From positions 496,001 through 560,000 of the forward strand of contig MKSR01000008.1 in NCBI GenBank assembly GCA_001898145.1: DNA of 64,000 nucleotides, given 5' to 3'. The DNA is from Dyadobacter sp. 50-39. GTDB taxonomy: Bacteria; Bacteroidota; Bacteroidia; Cytophagales; Spirosomataceae. Shown piece by piece: positions 56,831-64,000 of the stretch; position 1 is the stretch's first letter, and each line of letters begins with the position of its first letter. A program made the position numbers and the translations under genes. Below the pieces are notes generated by a model. It worked only from the letters and a program-made list of their open reading frames with translations. It did no database searches and was not told where the DNA came from.

Positions 56831-57526
56831 TCAGCGCAAAACTTCCCTTAAAACATCCAGCGACTTGATCTCCCCCAGTGCGTCCATATGTATTTTGTAA
56901 AAGAATATCAGCTTTTCGAGGATGTTTATCCGCCTTCCCCTGTCCAGCGGTATGGACAATCCGTAGCCATTTTCCAGCATTTTCACGGTGGCCGAATGCT
57001 CCTGTGTATCCGCCTGGTGCGGGAAATGGTTCTCTTTCAGCTCAATTTCCATATCCTCCGCCGTTTCGACTCCAAATCCCAGATAATGTGCAAGTTGCAT
57101 CAGAAACTGAATATGGAAATTCTCAAAACCAGCTTCTGCCTCATCCAGATACATGACCGATTGTTCAATAAAATGAAACAATGGCTCGTTGTTTTCTTCC
57201 TCGCGTAAAGTCTTGCCCAGCATTTCGGTCATGAAGAGCGCCAGGCCTGATTTTATTACGTCGAAAGGTATCGAGTAGAATGGAGCATAGCATTTGATTT
57301 CGGAAATGCGGTGGATGGTATCCTCCTTATTCTTGTGATATACCACCAGATCGAGCAATGTGAGCGGCTGGAAGAACGCGATCCGGTTGGTTTTGGACTT
57401 GCTGCTCCGCACACCATTTACGATATAGGTCTGTATACCAAAGGTTTCGGTGTAAATCCTGGCAATGATAGAAGACTCCTTGTACCGGATGTAGCTCAAT
57501 GCGATGCCGCGGGTTTTATGAAGCAT
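56831..57526 (-). CDS. recO: DNA repair protein RecO
   Basis: 231 residues. The N-terminal OB-fold start is typical (MLHKTRGIALSYIRYKE then SIIARIYTETFG), with GVRSSKSK and LLDLVVYHK following. The C-terminal half is helical; the zinc-binding cysteines of some RecO proteins are absent. It loads RecA with RecF and RecR. A TATTTTTG box at 57550-57557 may be the -7 element. Confidence 0.93.
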   Translation of the reverse strand: MLHKTRGIALSYIRYKESSIIARIYTETFGIQTYIVNGVRSSKSKTNRIAFFQPLTLLDLVVYHKNKEDTIHRISEIKCYAPFYSIPFDVIKSGLALFMTEMLGKTLREEENNEPLFHFIEQSVMYLDEAEAGFENFHIQFLMQLAHYLGFGVETAEDMEIELKENHFPHQADTQEHSATVKMLENGYGLSIPLDRGRRINILEKLIFFYKIHMDALGEIKSLDVLREVLR

Positions 57527-57628
57527 GGGAATTTTAATATCTATTTGACCAAAAATAGTTATCTTTCTTATAATTGAGTGGCTCTAATTTATTGAGCGAT
57601 TTTGCAGTTTTTTAAGCCAAAGGATTTG

Positions 57629-57636
57629 TACCTTTG
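57629..57636 (+). promoter_or_regulatory. Candidate -7 element of purF
   Basis: TACCTTTG, with TTTG at 57601-57604 as a possible -33 box at 24 bp, longer than usual. Tentative. Confidence 0.35.
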
Positions 57637-57743
57637 TAGGAAATAGCGAACTAAACGAGAATCGAAATTCGTTAGGCTAATATTCAGGGAATACGCTTTG
57701 CATACCAGCAAACACCAATATCTCTAAAAGCATTACTCTTCTT

Positions 57744-59636
57744 ATGAGCGACGCCATTAAGCATGAGTGCGGCATAGCACTTATCCGTCTTAGAAAGCCT
57801 TATCAATACTACATCGACAAGTACGAAACGCCGCTGTACGCAGTTCATAAGCTTTCGGTCATGATGGAAAAACAGGTCAACCGGGGCCAGGATGGAGCCG
57901 GGGTAGCCAATATCAAGATCGACGTCCCGCCAGGGAAACGATATATCAGCCGATACAGATCCGTAGAACCTCAGCCACTTACGGACATTTTCTCTAAAAT
58001 CCACAAAAAATTCCGCAAAGGTCTCAAAAATAACCGGGACCACGTCAACGACGCAAAATGGTTGCAGGAAAACCTGGCATTTACGGGAGAAGTGTGGTTG
58101 GGGCATCTTCGCTATGGCACACATGGTTCCAATGAAGTGGAAAACTGTCACCCGATGCTGCGCCAAAGTAACTGGCGGAGCCGTAACCTGGTGATGGCGG
58201 GTAACTTCAACATGACCAATGTGGACGAGCTTTTCGGCAAACTGGTTTCACTTGGCCAGCATCCAAAAGAGAAAGTCGACACCGTAACGGTAATGGAAAA
58301 AATTGGACATTTCCTGGATGAAGAAAACCAGCGGGTGTTCGAGCGCTTCAAAGGAATCTACGAAAATCCGACATTGTCAGACGTTATCGAAGACAATATC
58401 GACCTGCCGCGCTTACTTTACCGTTCCTGCCGTGATTTCGATGGTGGCTATGCTATGTGCGGTCTCACAGGCTACGGGGCATCTTTCGTCATCCGCGACC
58501 CGGCAGGTATCCGCCCGGCGTTTTATTATGCTGACGATGAGGTAGTTGTGGTAGCATCTGAAAAGCAGGCTATCAAAGCAGCATTCAATGTAGATTACAA
58601 TCAGATCACCGAGATTACTCCGGGTTCTGCATTGATCATCGATAAAAACGGTGAATACAATGAGTTCCCGATCCTGCCACGACTGGAAAAACGCTCATGC
58701 AGTTTCGAGCGCATTTATTTCTCCCGCGGCACCGATCCGGATATTTATAATGAGCGCAAGCAGTTGGGAAAACTGCTCATCCCGCAGATTCTCAAAGAAG
58801 TCAACTACGACCTCGAAAACACGATTTTCTCTTACATTCCCAACACAGCCGAAACAGCGTTCCTGGGAATGATCGAAGGTTTGGAAGAATATCTCGCTAA
58901 AAAGCGGAAGCAGGCCATCATGGAAGGCATTCTTTTCGAAGCCGACCTTGAAAAAGTGCTTTCCTTCCGTCCACGCATCGAGAAACTGGTGACGAAGGAT
59001 GTGAAATCCCGCACCTTCATTACCGCCGATGCCCTGCGTGACGATATGGTTTCGAGTGTGTACGATACCACTTTCGAGGTAGTGCGCAAGAATGTGGATA
59101 CGGTAGTGATCATCGACGACTCGATCGTTCGCGGTACCACGCTTGAAAAGAGTATTTTGACCATGCTCGACCGCCTCAAACCGAAAAAGATCGTGGTAGC
59201 GTCGTCCGCACCGCAAATCCGCTTCCCGGATTGCTACGGAATAGACATGTCGAGGATGAAGGATTTCGTCGCTTACCGTGCGGTATTGAAATTGCTCGAA
59301 GAACGCGATATGGAATACAAGCTGGAAGATGTTTACACACAAAGTGTTACGGCACTGGCGACTAAAAATCCGTATCATACGAACTACGTAAAGGCGCTTT
59401 ACGATCCTTTTACTGACGAAGAGATTTCGCAAAAAATTGCTGAAATTATCCGTCCGAAAGGTTTGAATGCGGAACTCGCTGTGGTATTCCAAACCGTGGA
59501 GAACCTGCACAAAGCTTGTCCCGGTCATTTGGGAGACTGGTATTTCACCGGAAACTACCCTACCCAGGGCGGCAACAAAGTAGTGAACAAAGCTTTTACC
59601 AATTCTTACGAAGGTAAATTGGAACGGGCTTATTGA
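57744..59636 (+). CDS. purF: Amidophosphoribosyltransferase, long form
   Basis: 630 residues, about 130 longer than typical PurF. The N-terminal Ntn glutaminase has its Cys at residue 9 (HECGIALIRL), so a short propeptide would be removed, and has QVNRGQDGAGVA, HLRYGTHG and GNFNMTN. The phosphoribosyltransferase motif VVIIDDSIVRGTT lies near residue 460, followed by SSAPQIRFPDCYGIDM. Extra segments lie at about 70-110 and about 380-440. The enzyme makes phosphoribosylamine from PRPP and glutamine, the first step of purine synthesis. The long form is seen in Bacteroidota, sometimes next to a standard PurF elsewhere in the genome, so a different role is not excluded. Confidence 0.87.
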   Translation: MSDAIKHECGIALIRLRKPYQYYIDKYETPLYAVHKLSVMMEKQVNRGQDGAGVANIKIDVPPGKRYISRYRSVEPQPLTDIFSKIHKKFRKGLKNNRDHVNDAKWLQENLAFTGEVWLGHLRYGTHGSNEVENCHPMLRQSNWRSRNLVMAGNFNMTNVDELFGKLVSLGQHPKEKVDTVTVMEKIGHFLDEENQRVFERFKGIYENPTLSDVIEDNIDLPRLLYRSCRDFDGGYAMCGLTGYGASFVIRDPAGIRPAFYYADDEVVVVASEKQAIKAAFNVDYNQITEITPGSALIIDKNGEYNEFPILPRLEKRSCSFERIYFSRGTDPDIYNERKQLGKLLIPQILKEVNYDLENTIFSYIPNTAETAFLGMIEGLEEYLAKKRKQAIMEGILFEADLEKVLSFRPRIEKLVTKDVKSRTFITADALRDDMVSSVYDTTFEVVRKNVDTVVIIDDSIVRGTTLEKSILTMLDRLKPKKIVVASSAPQIRFPDCYGIDMSRMKDFVAYRAVLKLLEERDMEYKLEDVYTQSVTALATKNPYHTNYVKALYDPFTDEEISQKIAEIIRPKGLNAELAVVFQTVENLHKACPGHLGDWYFTGNYPTQGGNKVVNKAFTNSYEGKLERAY

Positions 59637-59656
59637 TAAATAGGCACTTAATAATG

Positions 59657-59690
59657 ATAACCGGCTTGGGAACAGGCCGGTTATTTTTTT
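59657..59690 (+). terminator. Intrinsic terminator of purF
   Basis: ATAACCGGC pairs with GCCGGTTAT around ttgggaacag, then T7. Confidence 0.9.
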
Positions 59691-59739
59691 ACGCTACATT
59701 TCTATTAATTTGCCATCTCAATTCACAACCTAAATCTCA

Positions 59740-60237
59740 ATGACCCAATTCAACACAATCAAAAAGGCTTGTTTGGCATTTGTTCTGCTGCTGACGGCTA
59801 CTTTTGCTCAGGCGCAAGGTACACTCAACGACATCGCGTTCCTCGATGGCCGCTGGCTGGGCACCTACAACGGAGGGCCTATCGAAGCATCCTGGACCGC
59901 ACCCAAAGGGAACAACATCGTAGGCTTCATCCGGATGATCAAAGATGACAAACCCGCTCTTTATGAGATATTTGCCTTTGAGCAAACCGACAATGGGCCG
60001 GTGGCGATGGTGAAGCATTTCAAACCGGGCATGATTTCTCTGGAGGAAAAAGAGGTTGCCGACCGCTACAAATTCATCGAGGCAAAAAAGAACCAGGCTT
60101 TGTTTGAAAAAGACGATGCGTCTGTGCGGATTATCTACGAAAGGCGCTCTCCTACGCAGCTTGTCATCCAACGTGGGAAGAAGGAGAACGACCAATGGAG
60201 TTTCGCTGACCTGTTTATCTTTAACAAAATTCCCTGA
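59740..60237 (+). CDS. Secreted DUF6265-like protein
   Basis: 165 residues with a signal peptide (LAFVLLLTATFAQAQ). The start of the mature part (AFLDGRWLGTYNGGPIEASW, read as FLDGRWLGTY and PIEASW) and the later blocks GNNIVGFIRMI, LYEIFAFEQ and VKHFKPG match the DUF6265 pattern. The family fold is lipocalin-like; function unknown. It has its own terminator. Confidence 0.8.
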   Translation: MTQFNTIKKACLAFVLLLTATFAQAQGTLNDIAFLDGRWLGTYNGGPIEASWTAPKGNNIVGFIRMIKDDKPALYEIFAFEQTDNGPVAMVKHFKPGMISLEEKEVADRYKFIEAKKNQALFEKDDASVRIIYERRSPTQLVIQRGKKENDQWSFADLFIFNKIP

Positions 60238-60260
60238 GCAATTCCAGTAAACATTGAACG

Positions 60261-60289
60261 CAGCAATCCGAACGGGTTGCTGTTTTTTT
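60261..60289 (+). terminator. Intrinsic terminator
   Basis: CAGCAATCC pairs with GGGTTGCTG around gaac with one wobble, then T7. Confidence 0.85.
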
Positions 60290-60294
60290 GTGCA

Positions 60295-60741
60295 CTAATT
60301 TTTAAGAATGAGGTACACCCCGCCGATCAGTAAGACGGTGCCTAAAACGCGCGGCAAATTCATATGGTGTACTGCAAATCCCTGCAAGCCGAAATGATCT
60401 ATGGTCATGACGGTTACCATCTGACCGGCGATGATCAGGCACATCATATTGGCGGGACCGATATTTCGTACGATAAAAATGACCGTAATAACATAGAATG
60501 CGCCCAAAACGCCGCCCATGAAGCGGGTCCATGAAACTTGTTTAAGATCGGCCAGCGAAGGGACAGGATTTTGGTTGAAACAGGCAAATGCAATGGTCAG
60601 GACCATTAACCCCACAAAAAAAGAGGTCATTGCCGCAAGAATAGGGTTATTGATCGACTCGCGCAATTGCGTATTCACGCCCGATTGCACGGCGTTGCTG
60701 ATACCGATGAGAAAAGCGAAAATCAGGAAAATCCAATTCAT
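60295..60741 (-). CDS. YdcZ/DUF606-type membrane transporter
   Basis: 148 residues with five predicted membrane helices. The family pattern is clear: GISNAVQSGVNTQLR near the start, SFFVGLMVL, GGVLGAFYVITVIF, and MCLIIAGQMVTVMTIDHFG. It belongs to the small multidrug-like DMT superfamily; substrate unknown. It lies 17 bp after the nuoK stop in the same direction, so it may be read from the same mRNA. Confidence 0.88.
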   Translation of the reverse strand: MNWIFLIFAFLIGISNAVQSGVNTQLRESINNPILAAMTSFFVGLMVLTIAFACFNQNPVPSLADLKQVSWTRFMGGVLGAFYVITVIFIVRNIGPANMMCLIIAGQMVTVMTIDHFGLQGFAVHHMNLPRVLGTVLLIGGVYLILKN

Positions 60742-60758
60742 GCAGAAGAATTTTTAAG

Positions 60759-61070
60759 CTATTGCTTCAATTCATTAACCTTGTCGGGGTCGACCGTTTT
60801 AAAACGGCCATATACCCGCAGAATAATCGCTAGTGCGACCGTCACTTCCGCCGCCGCCACCACAATCACAAACAATGCAAAGAGCTGACCGCTAAGTCGC
60901 TCCGGATCATGCCGACCAAAGGCGACGAGATTGATATTGACCGCATTCAGCATCAGCTCTATACCCAGCAGCATACCGATGAAATGCCGTTTGGTAATGG
61001 AAATGGCCAATCCAATGCAAAACAAAGCAGCAGCAACAAGCAGATAATATTGTATGGGAATAGCTGTCAT
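60759..61070 (-). CDS. nuoK: NADH-quinone oxidoreductase subunit K
   Basis: 103 residues with three membrane helices. Marks: FCIGLAISITKRHFIGMLLGIELMLNAVNINLVAF (read as MLLGIELMLNAVNINLV, with the proton-path Glu) and VVAAAEVTVALAIIL with the second Glu. It is the only nuoK in the window and lies with the second nuoI and nuoJ. It overlaps nuoJ by 4 bp (ATGA). Confidence 0.95.
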   Translation of the reverse strand: MTAIPIQYYLLVAAALFCIGLAISITKRHFIGMLLGIELMLNAVNINLVAFGRHDPERLSGQLFALFVIVVAAAEVTVALAIILRVYGRFKTVDPDKVNELKQ

Positions 61071-61588
61071 GCGGTGGGGTTGCGATTTAATGCGAGATAG
61101 GCTGCGCCAACAAGTGCAACCAGCAACAGGATGGCGGCGATCTCAAATGGCAATAAGTGGCTGGTCATCAGCTCCACACCAATCGTCCTGATCGTCGATT
61201 TCGTACTCATTTCTTCCCCCGACATCTGGAAATCCGAAGACAGAATGACCTTCACCAGCAATCCGAAGAGCCCCGCACCTGCCACAAAACCCCAAACCTT
61301 CCGGGTAACAGGCACTTCCACTCGGTTATGGCGTGTAGAATCGTCACTTTTATCCTTTTTCTGGGTAAGCATTATTCCAAATATCAGCAACACGAGAATA
61401 CCGCCCACATATATCATGATCTGAGAAACCGCCAGGAAATCCGCACCTGCTAGTACGTACAATGCAGCCACGCCCAAAAACGCGAGGAAAAGGGCAAATG
61501 CACCATAAATCAGATTTTTGGAAAGGAGAATAAACAGCCCGGCTGCGAGCGTCAATGCGGAAAAAATGTAGAATATAATCAGCTCCAT
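61067..61588 (-). CDS. nuoJ: NADH-quinone oxidoreductase subunit J (second copy)
   Basis: 173 residues with five membrane helices. The helix-3 region reads QIMIYVGGILVLLIFGIML. It differs widely from the first NuoJ, and a longer polar loop (KKDKSDDSTRHNR) follows helix 3. It lies 6 bp after nuoI. Confidence 0.93.
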   Translation of the reverse strand: MELIIFYIFSALTLAAGLFILLSKNLIYGAFALFLAFLGVAALYVLAGADFLAVSQIMIYVGGILVLLIFGIMLTQKKDKSDDSTRHNRVEVPVTRKVWGFVAGAGLFGLLVKVILSSDFQMSGEEMSTKSTIRTIGVELMTSHLLPFEIAAILLLVALVGAAYLALNRNPTA

Positions 61589-61594
61589 GCGCGC

Positions 61595-62794
61595 CTACTC
61601 TTTCGGTTTAGGTTTCATTGTCGGGCGGAATGCCGGTTTCGCAGCGATTGGCTTCTCGACAGGCTCGACTGGCGTGTCTGTAACCAGTTTCTCCGCATTT
61701 TCGTCCGGGACAGCCTTCGGCTTCATCGTCGGGCGGAATGCCGGTTTCGCAACGATTGGCTTCTCAACAGGCGCGGCTGGCGTGTCTGCAACCGGTTTCT
61801 CCACATTTTCGTCCGACACTGCCTTCGGCTTCATCGTCGGGCGGAAAGGTGGCTTTGCAGCCATAGGCTTTTCAACTGGCTCGGCTGGCGTGTCTGTAAC
61901 CGGTTGTTTCTCCACATTTCCATCCGACACTGCCTTCGGCTTCATCGTCGGGCGGAAAGGCGCTTTGGCAGCGGGCTTTTCTGTGGGTTCGGCTGGTGTT
62001 TCTGCAATAGGTTTGGCATCATCCGTCGGTACTTCCTCCACCGCCTTCTTAGGCTTCATCACCGGTTTAAAGGCTGGTTTTGGGGCCGGAACGGTCGGTT
62101 CGACAGGCGCTACGCCGGGTGTATCGGTGACCGCAGGCTCTTCTACTGCCCTGGGCTTCGCGGTAGGCTTAAATACCGGGCGTGCCGAAGCTGTGCCACT
62201 CTTTTCTGGTGCCGGAGACGCAGTTTTGGTCGCTTTTAATGCTTCCTTTTCTTTCTGGAATTGTTCCAGCAATGTACGCTTTTCGTCCGCTTGCTCGGTG
62301 GTGAGGTTGGAATAGTTGTACACCATATCACGCACATCAAGCTCACTGTAATCGAATGTCTTGGTCATGGTAAGACACTCCGTCGGGCAAACCGTCGTAC
62401 AAAGGCCGCAATAGCAGCATTTGGCCATATCAATGTCGAATTTGGCCGCATACAACCGGATCGGCGACCCGTCCGAAGCCCGCCCGACGTCCTCTACCGC
62501 TTTAATTGGCTCGATATCGATGCAGTCCACCGGACAAACCTTCGCACATTTGTCGCAAACAATGCAATCGTCCATCTCATTGTGCAGACGGTACCTGCCA
62601 TTATCCGGTATCGGAATGGTTTCCAACGGATACTGGATGGTTACGATGCCGTCTTGCTGATCATAAAAGCTGGATGAACGGATATCCCCCGGCTTACGGC
62701 TCTTACGCGCATTCCAGAGGTGCCGTAACGTCAGCCGCATGCCCGTGAGGGTTGTACTGATGCCGTCGGATATGTTTTTAAAGTATTCTGACAA
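61595..62794 (-). CDS. nuoI: NADH-quinone oxidoreductase subunit I with a long repetitive tail (second copy)
   Basis: 399 residues, about twice the usual size. The first 185 residues are a NuoI: an amphipathic start (TGMRLTLRHLWN) and two [4Fe-4S] motifs, CIVCDKCAKVCP and CCYCGLCTTVCP, with typical spacing. From about residue 190 to the end is a tail of about six repeats of about 36 residues rich in Pro, Lys, Ala, Val and Glu, with the core FRPTMKPKAV. The tail is predicted to be disordered and basic-acidic mixed. It may tether the complex or bind a partner; no family matches it by eye. First gene of nuoI-J-K. Confidence 0.92.
   Translation of the reverse strand: MSEYFKNISDGISTTLTGMRLTLRHLWNARKSRKPGDIRSSSFYDQQDGIVTIQYPLETIPIPDNGRYRLHNEMDDCIVCDKCAKVCPVDCIDIEPIKAVEDVGRASDGSPIRLYAAKFDIDMAKCCYCGLCTTVCPTECLTMTKTFDYSELDVRDMVYNYSNLTTEQADEKRTLLEQFQKEKEALKATKTASPAPEKSGTASARPVFKPTAKPRAVEEPAVTDTPGVAPVEPTVPAPKPAFKPVMKPKKAVEEVPTDDAKPIAETPAEPTEKPAAKAPFRPTMKPKAVSDGNVEKQPVTDTPAEPVEKPMAAKPPFRPTMKPKAVSDENVEKPVADTPAAPVEKPIVAKPAFRPTMKPKAVPDENAEKLVTDTPVEPVEKPIAAKPAFRPTMKPKPKE
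61611..62245 (-). repeat. In-frame 102-114 bp tandem repeats in the nuoI tail
   Basis: Units start (plus coordinates) near 61611, 61719, 61827, 61938, 62052 and 62154, each with a copy of ggcttcatcgtcgggcgga or a variant. The first four are near-identical at DNA level, the last two diverged. Lengths are all multiples of three, so the frame is kept. The high identity points to recent expansion or ongoing length variation. Confidence 0.88.
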
Positions 62795-62856
62795 AATCCT
62801 GTTCGTTGGTATTGCGGTTTACCCTATGACAAATATAGAGTAAACGGTTCAAAAAC

Positions 62857-63477
62857 TCACTTGTCCACGCCCACTGCTTCCAAAAGCTCCTGCAATTCGT
62901 TTTGCAGCGACTCTGTCTTATCGGCGATGTACCAGCGCTGAATGTCCTCGGAGAATTCGCTATACGACTTGACGGGGTTAGCCTTATAAGCTACTAAAAG
63001 CTCCTGCGCGCCTGCCGGACGTGGTCCCCACGTGAAAATTTCATTGAAATCTTCATCTACTGCGATCAACTTAGGAATCGACCGGCCTCCATTCGTGAGG
63101 TAGGCATCCATCAACTGAATGTTTTCATCCCGGAGCAACAACTTCACCGTAATCAAAGGATTCGAAAGCGAAGCGGCAACGATGGTTGGAATATTCTGGG
63201 CAGCATCCCCACACCATGCTTCGGTGAGAATGTACCAGGTTTGGGGAATATCGACCTGATCGATCGCTTCACGCAGCGAATCGTGGATACCGGCCGTTTT
63301 ATTCAGGCGATGCATCCGCGCCAGGTTGAGCTTCGTATAGTGACTTAGTGATTCGGATTGCTTCGGTCCGGTTGTGCCGTTTTCCGAGACCACCGTCTCC
63401 ATCAAATGCATGTATTCGGAATATGTATATGCCCCTTTTCTAACCGATTCAGGGAACAGATTTGCTACGTTTCTCAT
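62857..63477 (-). CDS. Thioredoxin-like family protein
   Basis: 206 residues, no signal peptide. A helical N-terminal third is followed by a thioredoxin-like domain with the active-site segment LTEAWCGDAAQNIP near residue 110, so only one Cys is at the CxxC position (CGDA). A cis-Pro segment follows (GGRSIPKLIAVD). Relatives are annotated simply as thioredoxin family; a redox role with a single Cys, or a non-redox role, is possible. The next genes are nuoI downstream (62 bp) and the glycosyltransferase upstream. Confidence 0.85.
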   Translation of the reverse strand: MRNVANLFPESVRKGAYTYSEYMHLMETVVSENGTTGPKQSESLSHYTKLNLARMHRLNKTAGIHDSLREAIDQVDIPQTWYILTEAWCGDAAQNIPTIVAASLSNPLITVKLLLRDENIQLMDAYLTNGGRSIPKLIAVDEDFNEIFTWGPRPAGAQELLVAYKANPVKSYSEFSEDIQRWYIADKTESLQNELQELLEAVGVDK

Positions 63478-63527
63478 TGGATTTCCATTTATTTGAAAAC
63501 CCGCTGGCGGTGCCTTCAGTTCACTTT

Positions 63528-64000
63528 CTACTGGTCAAAAATTGCACTTTTACCTGTCACCCGAAGGTGATTTTCAACGTGTTTCAAAAATTCCTTCGCC
63601 AGTCTTTCGCGATCGAAATGCGTATGGACAAACCGGTAACCATTTTCGCCATGCCGGTCCAAAAGGGATCGGTCGTTCATATAAATGCTAATTTTTTCCG
63701 CCAGGTCCCAAGGATTTTCCGGCTCCGCAAACATTCCCGCTTCCGCCCGCTCTACCAGTTCGCGCGAGGCACCGTCAATAGCCATCAGTACCGGCTTTTT
63801 ACAGGAGAAATAATCGAAGGTCTTGTTGCTATAAACCGTCTTAAAAATATCGGCTTTTTTCAACACCGCCACACCCAGATCCGCCATCAAAATGTAGTCG
63901 AATATTTGCTCTTTCGGAACGGGCGGCAGAAATGAGATGTTGACCAAACCCAGGGAATGCACTTCCTGCATCAACATTTTTTTCTCCATTCCATCACCCA
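63528..64000 (-). CDS. Glycosyltransferase, C-terminal fragment
   Basis: The frame is open to the right edge, so about 157 C-terminal residues are seen. The sequence has the GT-B donor-side pattern: GDGMEKKML at the edge, VPKEQIFDYILMADLGVAVL, and YSNKTFDYFSCKKPVL, with the usual E-x7-E-like region (DGASRELVERAEAG). Probably a GT4-type enzyme for surface polysaccharide or glycolipid synthesis. An ATG at 63989 is internal to the domain and is not the true start. Confidence 0.85.
   Translation of the reverse strand, partial: GDGMEKKMLMQEVHSLGLVNISFLPPVPKEQIFDYILMADLGVAVLKKADIFKTVYSNKTFDYFSCKKPVLMAIDGASRELVERAEAGMFAEPENPWDLAEKISIYMNDRSLLDRHGENGYRFVHTHFDRERLAKEFLKHVENHLRVTGKSAIFDQ

Noticed and set aside
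61611-62245. Regular repeats that could be taken for a CRISPR array
   Set aside because: Units of 102-114 bp are contiguous, have no unique spacers and keep the reading frame, so they are coding repeats.
61587-62315. A 242-codon plus-strand frame encoding a Gly/Phe/Ser-rich repeat protein
   Set aside because: It is the antisense of the repetitive nuoI tail; the repeats follow from the real gene, whose N-terminal half has clear iron-sulphur motifs.

Overview
The window looks like a chromosomal segment of a Bacteroidota bacterium, most likely order Cytophagales (a Dyadobacter- or Spirosoma-like organism; the genus is an inference from general resemblance). The grounds are type IX secretion (T9SS) C-terminal sorting domains on four large exported proteins, Bacteroidota-type promoters (TTTG, 19-21 bp, TAnnTTTG) in front of several genes, a TonB system with two exbD genes, a NuoG without its molybdopterin domain, an Obg without a C-terminal extension and a short adenylate kinase. 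No rRNA, tRNA, IS element, prophage or CRISPR array was seen. Both ends cut genes: a TonB-dependent receptor on the left and a glycosyltransferase on the right.

Layout. 0-4.7 kb: the end of an outer-membrane receptor with a surface beta-propeller lipoprotein (a possible cobalamin-uptake pair), a TPR protein, a DEAD-box RNA helicase and fructose-1,6-bisphosphatase. 4.9-12.2 kb: valS, an orphan histidine kinase divergent from a secreted protein, then adk-obgE. 12.3-21.5 kb: an accessory island of four T9SS-exported proteins, with two SGNH-type esterases carrying Ig-like repeats flanking two paralogous carbohydrate-binding-like proteins. 21.7-29.7 kb: nuoA-J of respiratory complex I behind a strong promoter and ending at a terminator straight after nuoJ. 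29.8-44.2 kb: gcvP, a metallophosphoesterase, an AlgH-like protein, a gamma-carbonic anhydrase-like protein, a DedA-like protein, an ABC-F ATPase, a SUMF1-like protein with a Tat-exported Gfo/Idh/MocA oxidoreductase, aroC with a BatD-like protein, and several small proteins. 44.3-50.3 kb: an exbB-exbD-exbD-tonB operon continuing into a small membrane protein, a PstS-like periplasmic binding protein and a long TPR protein. 50.9-59.6 kb: gatC, ruvX-def-nitrilase, recJ-lptB, a Cys/Lys-rich microprotein, a secreted protein, recO and a long-form purF. 59.7-64 kb: a DUF6265-like secreted protein, a YdcZ-type transporter, a second nuoI-J-K set whose NuoI carries a repetitive Pro/Lys/Ala tail, a thioredoxin-like protein and the glycosyltransferase fragment.

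Most genes are housekeeping. The parts most worth a second look are the symmetric esterase/lectin-like T9SS island, the split and partly duplicated complex I with a repeat-tailed NuoI, the microprotein with a consensus promoter at 55.7-55.9 kb, and the extended TonB operon. Functions are assigned from motifs read by eye; no database search was run.
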